From assembly GCA_017462265.1 (NCBI GenBank), contig JAFTRN010000059.1, forward strand, positions 1-64,000: a stretch of 64,000 nucleotides of DNA, read 5' to 3'. Of the stretch, positions 45,193 through 55,184 are shown in pieces. Position numbers and translations under genes: made by a program. Position 1 is the stretch's first letter, and every line of letters starts with the position of its first letter. The stretch is from Coprobacter sp. (lineage in GTDB: Bacteria > Bacteroidota > Bacteroidia > Bacteroidales > UBA11471). The notes beneath the pieces are model-generated. The model searched no databases, had not been told where the DNA came from, and saw nothing but the letters and a program-made list of their open reading frames with translations.

Positions 45193-45400
45193 CGACACAA
45201 TTATGTGTGCAGACTTTTGAGTTAACAAGAAGCGTATTGCTTTTGCTTGTAGAAGAAAACGTAGGAAATTTTCTAAAAGGTGCAAGAAAGCAAGCGGTTC
45301 TCGCGTATGCGTGGACTGCTATTTCTACATCTTCATCTTTTGGTTTCCTACGACCATCTTCTAAAGTGTGGCAATTCAGTCCACGTTTCTTTTGTAGAAT
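45193..45400 (+). ncRNA. Long rod-shaped RNA, 6S-like candidate
   Basis: Nested complementary arms fold this stretch into one long imperfect rod. ACAAGAAGCGT (45225) pairs with ACGTTTCTTTTGT (45383). ATTGC (45236) pairs with GCAAT (45371), TAGAAG (45250) with CTTCTA (45358), and CGTAGGAAA (45260) with TTTCCTACG (45344). An inner AGAAAGCA pairs with TGC-TA-TTTCT. A -7 box lies at its 5' side and a small hairpin (GAGCAT/ATGCTC, 45404-45422) at its 3' side. About 200 nt, a rod with bulges and its own promoter fit 6S RNA (the Bacteroidales-1 type), but sequence identity to known 6S could not be checked. Short frames on both strands here are not convincing as genes. The structure call is firmer than the name. 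Confidence 0.55.
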
Positions 45401-45436
45401 AATGAGCATGGGATTGATGCTCTGAATGTTAATATT

Positions 45437-45652
45437 ATGAAAAATATATCGAAAGTATTGGTAACCATTGTTGTTATTTTTGTATTTTTATTATTGTATG
45501 TGCCTATTGTTGGTTCTTCTTCAAGTGGCCGTCCTGGACTCATAGGCCTTATTCTTTTTGTTGGACTTATAGGCGGGATTAGAGCTATATGGAAATCTTC
45601 TACCAAAGATAAATCTTCTAATGATAAAGACGATTCTATATTGCAGAAATAA
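45437..45652 (+). CDS. Small membrane protein ahead of J-protein gene
   Basis: A 71-residue protein with two hydrophobic helices (about 6-24 and 33-50) separated by a Ser/Gly turn, and a charged Lys/Asp/Ser tail facing the cytosol by the positive-inside rule. No family recognised. Its stop overlaps the start of the J-protein gene by one base (TAATG), so the two are translationally coupled and likely work together. Confidence 0.75.
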   Translation: MKNISKVLVTIVVIFVFLLLYVPIVGSSSSGRPGLIGLILFVGLIGGIRAIWKSSTKDKSSNDKDDSILQK

Positions 45653-46161
45653 TGGAGTTTAAAGACTATTATAAAATTCTTGATATACCGGAGTCGGCAA
45701 CTTTTGATGAAGTTAAACGAGCTTATCGACGACTATCGTTGTTGTATCATCCTGACAAGAATCCAGGGAAAGATACAACCTCTATTATGCAGGATATAAA
45801 TGAGGCATATTGTATACTTAAAGATGACCTTAAAAGGGAAAGATACGATAATGAATATCAAATATTTAAAAGGACTGTTAAACGAGAAGATATATCTGAA
45901 CAGAATTATCATAACAATTCGGATAGCTCTAACAATACCGAATGCAAATGGACTTATCATTATGATGTTTCGGACGAAGATGTAAGACAAGATGTTTATA
46001 ACGCTCGAAATTTTGCAAAAGAACTTATAGATAAGTTTTTGAATAATTTGAAAGAGGATTCTATAAAAGCGGCCAAAGGTGCATGGTCAGAAATGCAAGG
46101 GTATATAATAGTTGCAATTATATGGGTAATCATAGGTCTAATTATAATGAGTTTAATATGA
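45652..46161 (+). CDS. Membrane-anchored J-domain protein
   Basis: A 169-residue protein. Residues 5-66 form a J-domain (DYYKILDIPESATFDEVKRAYRRLSLLYHPDKNPG) with the HPD motif at 33-35 that activates Hsp70 ATPase. There is no Gly/Phe, zinc or DnaJ C-terminal domain. A hydrophilic linker leads to one C-terminal membrane helix (about 149-168, GYIIVAIIWVIIGLIIMSL). It would recruit DnaK to the inner membrane. Coupled on both sides: TAATG with the gene before and ATGA with the gene after. The region is strongly A+T-rich compared with flanking aroC. Confidence 0.88.
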   Translation: MEFKDYYKILDIPESATFDEVKRAYRRLSLLYHPDKNPGKDTTSIMQDINEAYCILKDDLKRERYDNEYQIFKRTVKREDISEQNYHNNSDSSNNTECKWTYHYDVSDEDVRQDVYNARNFAKELIDKFLNNLKEDSIKAAKGAWSEMQGYIIVAIIWVIIGLIIMSLI

Positions 46162-47105
46162 GAGTTTCCGAGTTTGTAATGTGCGTTTGTATATTGATTT
46201 TTGCTTCATGTGAAGGAAAATATGGCGGTGAAAATATTAAATACAAAAAGTATCTAAGCCACAATAAACAATATGAAGTTGAAATACCTGACAATTTTAC
46301 ACAAACACATGCCTTAGGCGATTTATTAGCCTTTCAACAATCAAGTACTAATTTAATATTGGTAATAGATATATTAGAGGATAATAAATCGATACATGAA
46401 TATTTAAAAAATAGGCATAGTGAAAGCGATTTTGATTATAATTTATATACATCGTCTGATTCGACATATTATTATAAAATAACACGTGGGCTAAATCCTA
46501 TGTGGTGCGCATATGAATTAAATGCTATTAAAATAATAGGAGATAGGCGATATAAAATAACTCTTTCTTCCGCTAGTCAAGGTCGTGAATATATGGAAAT
46601 TCTAATTAAGCATATTCAGGAGTCGTTAAGTATATATAATCGTGAAAGAGGAAACTTGTCTAAAAAACAAAATCAAAGCAATGACCTTTTCCATATAAGA
46701 AATACGGATTATTATAGTATAGAATATCCTAAAACCTGGAAAATAATTGCCGGTATTAATGAAATGACAGATGTGTATATAGGAAGCGAAAATGATAAAT
46801 TAGGATTTACTATTGTGTTTTTTGATACAGAATATTCATTATTTGATATATATAACGAAAGTAAGTCAAACATGATAGCAGCTGGTGCTAAACTGGTCCT
46901 TGACAAAAAAGATACAATTAATGGAGAACCTTGTTTTGTGCTTTCGTTTGAATATCAGATTGAACATCAACACATAAAAGATATTTCATATATTTTTAAG
47001 AAAAATAATACAATGTTCAGCATTAAATTTGGTACAGATAAAAATGAAATTAATACCAATGCAGAACTGATAAAAACTATTATTAATTCGTTCCAGATAA
47101 AATAA
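46158..47105 (+). CDS. Lipoprotein with two PsbP/DcrB-like domains
   Basis: A 315-residue lipoprotein; the lipobox IFASC puts the anchor at Cys18. Two halves (about 25-160 and 180-313) share a pattern: strand YEVEIPDNF / YSIEYPKTW, a middle beta-sheet, a conserved YYYKI / CFVLSF strand, and a final helix ending HIQESL / TIINSF. This matches the PsbP/DcrB/Mog1-like fold, probably duplicated in tandem. Exact family not recognised. The start overlaps the J-protein stop by 4 bases; the longer frame from 46083 lies inside that gene and is rejected. Confidence 0.75.
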   Translation: MRVSEFVMCVCILIFASCEGKYGGENIKYKKYLSHNKQYEVEIPDNFTQTHALGDLLAFQQSSTNLILVIDILEDNKSIHEYLKNRHSESDFDYNLYTSSDSTYYYKITRGLNPMWCAYELNAIKIIGDRRYKITLSSASQGREYMEILIKHIQESLSIYNRERGNLSKKQNQSNDLFHIRNTDYYSIEYPKTWKIIAGINEMTDVYIGSENDKLGFTIVFFDTEYSLFDIYNESKSNMIAAGAKLVLDKKDTINGEPCFVLSFEYQIEHQHIKDISYIFKKNNTMFSIKFGTDKNEINTNAELIKTIINSFQIK

Positions 47106-47268
47106 TGGTATCTGAAAATTTTACCTTTTATCAGAATAATGTTGCTAAGCCTTAGTGGCTTAGTGATATTGTTTTTTTAACAAACGTATTGACCCTTATG
47201 TGTGGTTTGACAAAGAGATCGTTATTTCAGTTTTTTTGGGGTATGTGTCGTTATCTCGCAATTTTCGC

Positions 47269-47276
47269 TATCTTTG
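47269..47276 (+). promoter_or_regulatory. -7 box of aroC
   Basis: TATCTTTG with CGACTA following; leader of about 50 bases before the ATG. No clear -33 TTTG at the right distance. Confidence 0.5.
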
Positions 47277-47331
47277 CGACTATATTGGCAGATTTTGTGA
47301 TTTGCCGGGTTTTTTTTGAGAAGATGATATT

Positions 47332-48405
47332 ATGAACAGTTTCGGAAATATATTTCGTCTTACGACATTCGGCGAGTCACATGGCGCCGGTGTGGGTGGA
47401 GTGGTCGATGGTATGCCGGCCGGTGTGGAAATCGATATGGATTTCATACAACGTGAGCTCAATCGTCGCCGCCCCGGACAGTCGTCGATAGTGACAGCCC
47501 GCAATGAAAGCGATAGGGTGGAGATACTCTCGGGCGTGTTCGAGGGGCGCACTACCGGCACGCCGATAGGTTTCGTGGTGTATAATCAGAATCAACATTC
47601 CAACGATTACGACAATTTGCGCGACTGTTTCCGCCCGTCGCACGCCGACTACACTTACACACAGAAATATGGTGTGCGTGATCACCGCGGAGGTGGACGC
47701 TCGTCGGCTCGCGAGACGATAGCCCGATGTGTGGGCGGTGCGCTGGCTAAATTGGCTTTGCGCTCGCTTGCTATCGATATATGTGCTTATACCTCGCAAG
47801 TGGGCGATATAGCGCTTACCGGCAGTTATACCGATTATGATTTGTCTCAAATCGAAACCAATATAGTGCGTTGTCCCGATGCCGCGGTCGCCCAGCAAAT
47901 GATAGAGCTTATTACCGCCGTGAAAAACGATGGCGATACCATAGGCGGTGTGATTACGTGTGTGATAAAGGGTGTGCCGGCAGGACTGGGCGAACCGGTA
48001 TTCAACAAACTGCATGCCGACCTTGGTGCCGCAATGCTCGGTATCAATGCCGTGAAAGGCTTCGAGTATGGCATGGGCTTTGCCGGGGTGCAGTATCGCG
48101 GTTCGCAGATGAACGATACGTTTGTGTCGCACGATGGCAATATTACCACGCTTACCAATCATTCGGGAGGCATACAAGGCGGTATTTCCAACGGCCAAGA
48201 TATATATTTCAGGGTGGCATTCAAGCCGGTTGCTACGCTGCTACGCGATGTGGAGACTGTCGATAAGGCGGGAAATACTGTCGTCGTAAAAACACGCGGG
48301 CGTCACGACCCGTGCGTATTGCCCCGAGCCGTGCCTGTAGTAGAGGCTATGGCCGCAATGGTGATACTGGACCATTATCTGATGAATAAGACTACTCGGC
48401 TGTAG
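47332..48405 (+). CDS. aroC: Chorismate synthase
   Basis: A 357-residue enzyme converting EPSP to chorismate with reduced FMN, the last shared step to aromatic amino acids. Family blocks are [61 protein letters not shown] and the C-terminal [27 protein letters not shown]. Complete and canonical. It ends just before the polysaccharide-degradation operon. Confidence 0.97.
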   Translation: MNSFGNIFRLTTFGESHGAGVGGVVDGMPAGVEIDMDFIQRELNRRRPGQSSIVTARNESDRVEILSGVFEGRTTGTPIGFVVYNQNQHSNDYDNLRDCFRPSHADYTYTQKYGVRDHRGGGRSSARETIARCVGGALAKLALRSLAIDICAYTSQVGDIALTGSYTDYDLSQIETNIVRCPDAAVAQQMIELITAVKNDGDTIGGVITCVIKGVPAGLGEPVFNKLHADLGAAMLGINAVKGFEYGMGFAGVQYRGSQMNDTFVSHDGNITTLTNHSGGIQGGISNGQDIYFRVAFKPVATLLRDVETVDKAGNTVVVKTRGRHDPCVLPRAVPVVEAMAAMVILDHYLMNKTTRL

Positions 48406-48430
48406 CAAAAGAGACTGCCGATTGAGTAAA

Positions 48431-48477
48431 AACAAGCGATTGTTCGTATATTTGAGAAACGGACAATCGCTTTTGTT
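48431..48477 (+). terminator. Hairpin after aroC overlapping the next promoter
   Basis: AACAAGCGATTGT-CG pairs with CG-ACAATCGC-TTTTGTT; the loop contains the -7 box of the next gene, whose ATG follows at once. Confidence 0.6.
48447..48454 (+). promoter_or_regulatory. -7 box of the lyase operon, inside a hairpin loop
   Basis: TATATTTG lies in the loop of the 48431-48477 hairpin. It predicts transcript start near 48461 and a leader of only about 17 bases. Confidence 0.5.
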
Positions 48478-50745
48478 ATGAAACGCTATCTTTTTATAGG
48501 AATATTTGCATTGATGTGTATGGCTGTCGTCTCGGCACCAAAGAGCAATAACAAGCTTTTTTATACGCCGGCACGTATAGAACAAGCCCGACAACGTATG
48601 ACATCGGACACGTTGATGCGCAATGCTTGGCATGACATACAGAGCCGGGCCGATGGGCTGTTGAAAAAAAGAGATATAAACCAAGCCGATTATTTGGCGT
48701 TGGCCTATCTTATGACCGGTGAAAATAAATATGCCGAAAAATTGAAAGAAATACTATTCCACGTCATAGAAAACACGACGTGGGGCAGTGACGAAATGTT
48801 GGCCCGCACACCGGTGTGGCGCGCCGATTTGGGACTTGCTCGCAAGGCCTATCAATCGGCCATCGCCTATAATGCGATTTACGACCGGCTCTCGGCTAAA
48901 GAGCGTAAGCAGATAGCGCAAGGCTTGTATCGTTTGGCGCTCGAGCCTTGTATGGGCGATTGGCTGTTGGAGCCTACTCGCATACATTCGCTCAATTCCA
49001 TGGGCCATAATTGGTGGACGTCGTGTGCCTGTATGGGAGGTATATTGGCACTCAGCTTGCAAAATGAGTTGCCCGAGGCCCGTCGTGCCGCTGAGGCTAT
49101 GAACGAGATGCTGCCCGAGTGGTTCGATTTTGCAGGCGATGTATTGCAACAAAAACCGAGGTCTTTCGACGCTTCCGGAGGAATGTATGAGAGCCTCAAT
49201 TATGCCAATTTCGGTGTGCAAGAGGCGTTACTGTTTCGCTTGGCTTGGCGCAATGTAAGGCCCGGAGATGCGTTACCCGATATTCCGCAGTTGCAACAGC
49301 TACCCGAATTTTTTGCTCATGTATGTTACCCGCGTACCGGTATGTTATATAACCTCAATTTTGGCGATAGCCATAAAAATGTATCGGCCGAGAGTTCTAT
49401 GATGTTGCTTTATGCGCTGGGTATAAAGAACGATAATATATTATGGTATATCAGCCAAGTGCAGGCCGGACAACATCGTGACGGCTATTTCCTCAACCGG
49501 CCTATGGGATTTCTTTATACCCCCGACTTGTCTGAGGCTCCCCGAAAACCCGAGATAAAAACCTCCCAACTTTTTGCCGACTTTGGTTGGGCTACGATGC
49601 GCACATCGTGGGAAAAAGATGCTACGATGTTGGCGGTGAAGTCGGGCTATACTTGGAATCATTCTCATGCCGATGCCAATTCGTTTATCCTATTCCATAA
49701 AGGGGTAGATATATTGAAAGATGCCGGTAATTGCTGGTATCCCAATCCGGCCTATCGCAACTACTTTTTCCAGAGTCGTGCACATAATGTCGTATTGTTC
49801 AATAGCGAAGGACAATCGCGAGAGCAACAATACAGCGGTTCCATACTCCGAGGTTATCTCCACCATATGATCGATGCCGGCGATGTGAGGTATGTGTTGG
49901 CCAATGGTACGGGGTCGTATGCCGATAATTTCTACCGCAATTTCCGCCATTTTTTATGGATAGACAATATAATATATGTCATCGACGACTTGAAGACACA
50001 TGATGTGGGCAGTTTCGAATGGTTGTGGCACCCCGGAGGCGAAGCCAAGAAGAGAGGCTTCGACCTCACCATCACAAACGAAAACTCATCGGTGGTGGTA
50101 CGACCGCTCTATCCCCGTTTGTTGGCCAATTCCGATTTTGTACACGACTATCCCGAGGATCTTTATTGGGAAATAGTTGAGGCACCGACAGAGGATTTGA
50201 AAAGTACGGAGAGTTACTGGTCGTTTCATTTGCCCGGTAAGTTCGACCGCATCAAGGCCATGACGGCAATCATCGTGAAAGATGAGCCGTCGCAGAAAGT
50301 ATTACCATCGATGGAACGTCGTGAAGGTAAGGATTGGATAGGGTTGCGTGTGCGAAACGAGGGTAAGATTACCGATATTTATATCAATCAGCTGGCCGAT
50401 GGTCGGTTGATGCATCGCAACTCGTGGATCGAGGCCGATGGGTGGACTACCGATGCCTATATGTTTGTAGTTTCTTATGACGAAGGAACCAATCCTGCCG
50501 ACTCCAAGGATATATTTGTGTGCTATGGCAGTGCCTTGCGCCGAGGTGAGACCTCCTATTTCTCATCGCTTTCGAAGCTATATGTTGTGATGAAGGAAAA
50601 AGACGACGTTTTGCGTTTATGGATCGACGGACAACCGCGTGTCAATGCTGCTTTTGGAGACGTGAAACGTCCCGCTCGCCTCGAAGTGAATGGCATGAAA
50701 ATGAATGTCCTATATAAAGATAAAGTATTAAAAGTAAAATATTAA
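48478..50745 (+). CDS. Heparinase II/III-like polysaccharide lyase
   Basis: A 755-residue secreted lyase. Signal peptide about 1-20. An alpha/alpha toroid (about 70-330, with WWTSCACMGGILALSLQNELPEA and ASGGMYESLNYANFG) leads to the heparinase II/III beta-sandwich domain from about 370, with the marked segment WNHSHADANSFILFHKGVDILKDAGN whose His lies in the metal/catalytic region. These enzymes cleave uronate-containing polymers by beta-elimination. The uronate substrate is not predictable. First gene of a five-gene operon; the next gene starts 29 bases later. Confidence 0.88.
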   Translation: MKRYLFIGIFALMCMAVVSAPKSNNKLFYTPARIEQARQRMTSDTLMRNAWHDIQSRADGLLKKRDINQADYLALAYLMTGENKYAEKLKEILFHVIENTTWGSDEMLARTPVWRADLGLARKAYQSAIAYNAIYDRLSAKERKQIAQGLYRLALEPCMGDWLLEPTRIHSLNSMGHNWWTSCACMGGILALSLQNELPEARRAAEAMNEMLPEWFDFAGDVLQQKPRSFDASGGMYESLNYANFGVQEALLFRLAWRNVRPGDALPDIPQLQQLPEFFAHVCYPRTGMLYNLNFGDSHKNVSAESSMMLLYALGIKNDNILWYISQVQAGQHRDGYFLNRPMGFLYTPDLSEAPRKPEIKTSQLFADFGWATMRTSWEKDATMLAVKSGYTWNHSHADANSFILFHKGVDILKDAGNCWYPNPAYRNYFFQSRAHNVVLFNSEGQSREQQYSGSILRGYLHHMIDAGDVRYVLANGTGSYADNFYRNFRHFLWIDNIIYVIDDLKTHDVGSFEWLWHPGGEAKKRGFDLTITNENSSVVVRPLYPRLLANSDFVHDYPEDLYWEIVEAPTEDLKSTESYWSFHLPGKFDRIKAMTAIIVKDEPSQKVLPSMERREGKDWIGLRVRNEGKITDIYINQLADGRLMHRNSWIEADGWTTDAYMFVVSYDEGTNPADSKDIFVCYGSALRRGETSYFSSLSKLYVVMKEKDDVLRLWIDGQPRVNAAFGDVKRPARLEVNGMKMNVLYKDKVLKVKY

Positions 50746-50774
50746 GAAACTATTTTAAATTAAAGAATATCGAT

Positions 50775-52688
50775 ATGAAACGTAATTTGATGGTATTATT
50801 ATCGGTATTACTATTGCTCTCGGTGCTTAGTTCGTGCCGACAAGCGAAAAACAGCGGTGAATATGACTTCACGCAGCTCGATACGCTCATAGAGCGATGG
50901 GTGGATAAGGGGTATTATCCCGGTGCGGCGGTTGCTGTGGCTCGTGGGGGCGAAGTGATATTTGAGAAATGCTACAATGGCTATTCCCCCGATACCAAGG
51001 TGTATGTGGCATCGGCCGGTAAGTGGGTGGCAGCCGCCACGATAGCAGCAGTGGTCGATCGCACGAGCCTTACATGGAACGACTTGGTGGAAAAGTGGCT
51101 TCCCGAGTTCAAGGGCGACATTAAAGGACAGATACCGCTCCGCAATCTCCTCTCTCACACGTCGGGAGTGAGGCCTTACTTGCCCGAGCCGCGTGTTGAT
51201 AATTACAACTGCCTCGACTCGGCTGTTGCCGAAATATTACCCTTAGATACGATGTTTGCTTATGGCGCGCGATTCGAGTATGGAGGATTGGCGATGCAGA
51301 TTGCCGGCCGTATGGCCGAGGTGGCAGCGGGAATGACTTTTGAACAGATATTCCAAGAGTATATAGCACGTCCGTTGGGAATGAAAAATTCTCATTTTGT
51401 GCCTGTCAATACCGATGGCGGACACGCGCCGATGTTGGGCGGAGGATTGTGTACTACCCTTCACGACTATATGTGTTTCCTCGATATGATATATCACAAA
51501 GGTGAATATAAAGGGACGCAAATACTTAGTATAGGCTCGGTATGCGAGATGCAACGCGATCAGGTGCGTAATGCCGAGGTACTTCCCGGTGAGTATGTGG
51601 AGCGAGCGTTGGGTGCGACGCACACCGGCATATATGGGCTGGGTGAGTGGAGAGAATTGATAGACGAAAAAACGGGTATGGCTTATCAGATAAGTTCGCC
51701 CGGCTGGGCAGGTGCTTATCCGTGGATTAATAAACGCGACAGTGTCTATGGATTTTTCATAGCGCATGTGCAGGGTTCCTCGGCTAAACCCGACGGCTTC
51801 TCTTCGTTCTATGGCAGTCCGGTTATTTCGCGTACGGTATCGGAGATTGTGGCCCGTAAAGCAGGTAAAGTGACGTCGGGGCGTATAGCAGTGCCTCATG
51901 GCTCGCTCTATTACGAGGAGGCCGGCGAGGGTATACCTGTCATATTTGTACATGGCCATTCGTTGGACCATCGTATGTGGGACGAGCAATTTTTCGAGTT
52001 GGCAAAAGATTATCGAGTTATCCGGTATGACCTGCGGGGATATGGCATATCATCGGAGCAGACCGAGGATTTCCAATTTACGCATGTCGAAGACTTGGTC
52101 GCCTTGATGGATGCGCTCCACATCGAAAAGGCACATATCGTGGGGCTGTCGCTCGGTGGATTTATCGGAGCGGATATGCTGGGGTGGTATCCCGAGCGTA
52201 TGTTGTCGGCCTTTCTCGCGTGTGGTAACATACGTAAATCGAAAGGCCCGAGCGAGCCTATGGATAGCGTAGAGGCGGCGCGTCGAGACAGAGAGATTGC
52301 CGCCTTGCAACAAAAAGGTGTCGATACGATGAAAAAAGAGTGGTTCGAGGGTCTGATAGCGTCGGGTGGTTCACGGAAGGAGCGTATGCGAGTTCCTTTG
52401 TGGACCATGATTGCAGAGTGGGACGCTTGGCAACCGCTCCATAAAGAGGTGCGTGTCGTGGCCGGACTTGACGCCTATGCCGCCCTGAAAGAAAAATGCC
52501 CTGCTGTACCTACGCTCATTGTCGAAGGTAATGCTCCGGGCAACAGATATTCAAAAAATCCCGAGATACTGCGATACCTGCCTAATGGCCGATTACACGT
52601 AATAGATGATTGTGGGCACATGATGAACATGGAGCAGCCCGAGGCCTTCAACGAAACCTTGTATAACTTCTTAAAAACAATAGAATAA
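50775..52688 (+). CDS. Serine hydrolase (beta-lactamase fold) fused to alpha/beta hydrolase
   Basis: A 637-residue two-enzyme lipoprotein; the lipobox LSSC puts the anchor near Cys21. The first half (about 30-365) is a class C beta-lactamase/esterase-type domain with SxxK as SAGK and the loop [15 protein letters not shown]. The second half (about 372-637) is an alpha/beta hydrolase with [14 protein letters not shown], the nucleophile elbow GLSLGG and the His in [15 protein letters not shown]. The usual acid position reads VEGNAPGN rather than G-x-x-D, so the third residue of the triad is unclear. Two esterase-like activities in one chain suit removal of acyl groups from the polysaccharide degraded by its neighbours. 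Junction to the GH95 gene is 4 bases. Confidence 0.88.
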   Translation: MKRNLMVLLSVLLLLSVLSSCRQAKNSGEYDFTQLDTLIERWVDKGYYPGAAVAVARGGEVIFEKCYNGYSPDTKVYVASAGKWVAAATIAAVVDRTSLTWNDLVEKWLPEFKGDIKGQIPLRNLLSHTSGVRPYLPEPRVDNYNCLDSAVAEILPLDTMFAYGARFEYGGLAMQIAGRMAEVAAGMTFEQIFQEYIARPLGMKNSHFVPVNTDGGHAPMLGGGLCTTLHDYMCFLDMIYHKGEYKGTQILSIGSVCEMQRDQVRNAEVLPGEYVERALGATHTGIYGLGEWRELIDEKTGMAYQISSPGWAGAYPWINKRDSVYGFFIAHVQGSSAKPDGFSSFYGSPVISRTVSEIVARKAGKVTSGRIAVPHGSLYYEEAGEGIPVIFVHGHSLDHRMWDEQFFELAKDYRVIRYDLRGYGISSEQTEDFQFTHVEDLVALMDALHIEKAHIVGLSLGGFIGADMLGWYPERMLSAFLACGNIRKSKGPSEPMDSVEAARRDREIAALQQKGVDTMKKEWFEGLIASGGSRKERMRVPLWTMIAEWDAWQPLHKEVRVVAGLDAYAALKEKCPAVPTLIVEGNAPGNRYSKNPEILRYLPNGRLHVIDDCGHMMNMEQPEAFNETLYNFLKTIE

Positions 52689-52692
52689 CCCG

Positions 52693-55161
52693 ATGAAAAG
52701 ATTTGCCTATTTAGCACTGATTTTCTTTACGATCCCTTGTGCGTGGGCGCACGAAAACAATAATTGCACCACCAAACTATGGTACAATACTCCGGCTGCG
52801 ACATGGACCGAGGCTCTGCCACTCGGTAACTCCCGTATGGGGGTGATGGTATATGGCGGTACAGCGCGTGAAGAGTTGCAACTCAACGAAGAAACAGTGT
52901 GGGGTGGTGGTCCGCATCGCAATGACAATCCGGCCGCGCTGGACAGCCTTGCCAAAATACGCGAATTGATATTTGCCGACAAAAACAAAGAGGCGCAGAA
53001 TTTGATACAAAAAACCTTTTATTCGGGTAAAAACGGTATGCCCTATCAGACCGTGGGCAGCCTCATTATAGAGAGTGCAGGTCATGAGGCAGCGACCGAT
53101 TATTATCGGGAGTTGGATATATCTCGTGCGGTGGCTACTACGCGTTATAAGGTGGGCGATATTACCTATCAACGGGAGATTTTTACCTCATTTACCGAGG
53201 GTGGTGTTGTCGTGCGATTTACGGCCGACAAACCACGCAGTATCAGTTTCACGGCAAGTTATAGTTCCCCTCTCGAGCATAAGGTGTCGCGCAACGGTCG
53301 TAAGCTCATTCTCACCGGTAGCGGTAAGGCGCATGAGAAGGTCCCGGCAGCCATAGAGATGGAGACACAACTGCAAGCCTCCTTGCAAGAGGGTAAAATG
53401 TCGCTTACCGATAGTACTTTGATGGTGCGAAATGCGACCTCGGTGACACTATACATCGCCACGGCGACCAATTTCGAACGTTACGACGACGTGTCGGGAA
53501 ATGAACACAAAAAAGCCTCGGCACTGCTTGCGGCTACCATGAAACGCCCCTATGACGATTTGTTGCAGAAACATATCGACTATTACCGTACACAGTTTGA
53601 CCGAGTTTCGCTCGACCTTGGAACGGGTAAAAATTCAATGCTTCCTACCACCGAGCGTGTGGCACGTTTCGGTGAGGGACAAGATGCGGCACTTGCCGTA
53701 TTGATGTTCCAATATGGTCGTTATCTGCTTATATCGTCGTCTCAGCCCGGCGGACAACCGGCCAACTTGCAGGGTATATGGAACGATAAAGTACTTGCAC
53801 CTTGGGACGGCAAATATACTATTAATATTAATACCGAAATGAATTATTGGCCGGCTGAGGTGACCAATCTTTCGGAGACGCATCGCCCACTCTTTGAGAT
53901 GGTAAAAGAGCTCTCCGTCACTGGTAGGGAGACCGCTCGTGTGATGTATGGCTGTGATGGTTGGGTAGCGCACCACAATACCGATATTTGGCGTTGCACA
54001 GGTCCGGTCGATAATGCGTTCTATGGGACCTGGACCAATGGCGGAGCGTGGCTCACTACACACTTGTGGCAACACTATCTCTATACCGGCGATAAGAACT
54101 TCCTTGCCGAGGTATATCCGGCGATGAAGGGTATTGCCGATTTCTATCTCGACTATATGGTACCGCACCCCCGCTATGGTTGGCGTGTGAGTGCCCCGTC
54201 GATGTCGCCCGAGCATGGCCCTGCCGGGGAGAATACCAAAACCGTATCGACTATCGTGGCGGGCTGCACGATGGATAATCAAATCGTGTTCGACGCACTG
54301 ACACAAACATTACAAGCGGCTACAATTCTTGGTAAGGACCGGGCCTATATCGACTCTTTACAAACACTCATCGACGCGTTGCCTCCTATGCAGATAGGCC
54401 GCCACAATCAGCTACAAGAGTGGCTCGAAGATATGGACAATCCCAATAGTAAGCATCGCCACATATCGCACGTGTATGGCCTCTTCCCGAGTAACCAAAT
54501 TTCGCCATATACCCACCCCGAATTGTTCCAAGCGGCAAAAAATACCTTGATACAGCGAGGCGATGAAGCTACGGGTTGGTCTATCGGTTGGAAAATAAAT
54601 CTGTGGGCGCGTCTCTTAGACGGAAACCATGCCTACCTTATGGTGAATAATCTGCTGAAGTTGTTGCCATCGGATTCGGAACGAGGAAAATATCCACAAG
54701 GGCGCACATATCCCAATCTGTTCGACGCACACCCACCTTTCCAGATCGATGGTAACTTTGGTTATACAGCCGGTGTGGCCGAGATGTTGATGCAAAGTCA
54801 CGATGGCGCGATACACCTTCTTCCTGCTTTGCCCGATGTTTGGCGCAAAGGCGAGGTCAAGGGATTGGTGGCTCGCGGAGGTTTTGTCGTGGATATGCAA
54901 TGGAATGGTACACAAATAGAACGCGCTGAGATATACTCTCGTCTCGGTGGTAATATGCGTATCCGTTCGTATGTCCCCCTCAAAGGCGAGGGTTTGAAAC
55001 CGGCTGTCGGCGAAAATAGTAATCCGCTGTATCGTCGAGCCGATATAAAGACTCCTCTTGTGTCGGAAGAGATTAACCCGCAATATCCGTTGCTCTACAA
55101 CGTGTACGAGTATGACGTGATGACCGAGCCGGGCAAATCGTATGTGGTAGAACGATTGTAA
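52693..55161 (+). CDS. GH95 alpha-L-fucosidase / alpha-L-galactosidase
   Basis: An 822-residue secreted glycosidase. Signal peptide about 1-19. The N-terminal beta-sandwich starts [28 protein letters not shown], followed by [16 protein letters not shown]; the alpha/alpha barrel holds [38 protein letters not shown] and [21 protein letters not shown], all GH95 blocks. The acidic residues of the catalytic centre lie in these last two blocks. GH95 removes alpha-1,2-fucose or L-galactose from host or plant glycans. Its presence means the target polymer is fucosylated or galactosylated. Full length. Confidence 0.95.
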   Translation: MKRFAYLALIFFTIPCAWAHENNNCTTKLWYNTPAATWTEALPLGNSRMGVMVYGGTAREELQLNEETVWGGGPHRNDNPAALDSLAKIRELIFADKNKEAQNLIQKTFYSGKNGMPYQTVGSLIIESAGHEAATDYYRELDISRAVATTRYKVGDITYQREIFTSFTEGGVVVRFTADKPRSISFTASYSSPLEHKVSRNGRKLILTGSGKAHEKVPAAIEMETQLQASLQEGKMSLTDSTLMVRNATSVTLYIATATNFERYDDVSGNEHKKASALLAATMKRPYDDLLQKHIDYYRTQFDRVSLDLGTGKNSMLPTTERVARFGEGQDAALAVLMFQYGRYLLISSSQPGGQPANLQGIWNDKVLAPWDGKYTININTEMNYWPAEVTNLSETHRPLFEMVKELSVTGRETARVMYGCDGWVAHHNTDIWRCTGPVDNAFYGTWTNGGAWLTTHLWQHYLYTGDKNFLAEVYPAMKGIADFYLDYMVPHPRYGWRVSAPSMSPEHGPAGENTKTVSTIVAGCTMDNQIVFDALTQTLQAATILGKDRAYIDSLQTLIDALPPMQIGRHNQLQEWLEDMDNPNSKHRHISHVYGLFPSNQISPYTHPELFQAAKNTLIQRGDEATGWSIGWKINLWARLLDGNHAYLMVNNLLKLLPSDSERGKYPQGRTYPNLFDAHPPFQIDGNFGYTAGVAEMLMQSHDGAIHLLPALPDVWRKGEVKGLVARGGFVVDMQWNGTQIERAEIYSRLGGNMRIRSYVPLKGEGLKPAVGENSNPLYRRADIKTPLVSEEINPQYPLLYNVYEYDVMTEPGKSYVVERL

Positions 55162-55184
55162 TCAGGTATGTATAGATAATGATT

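Noticed and set aside
45179-45425. Two overlapping 72-76 codon frames on opposite strands
   Set aside because: They cross the rod-shaped RNA candidate; the complementary arms make both strands open by chance and neither has protein-like features.
47377-48198. 273-codon open frame on the minus strand
   Set aside because: Antisense to aroC, which is complete and canonical.
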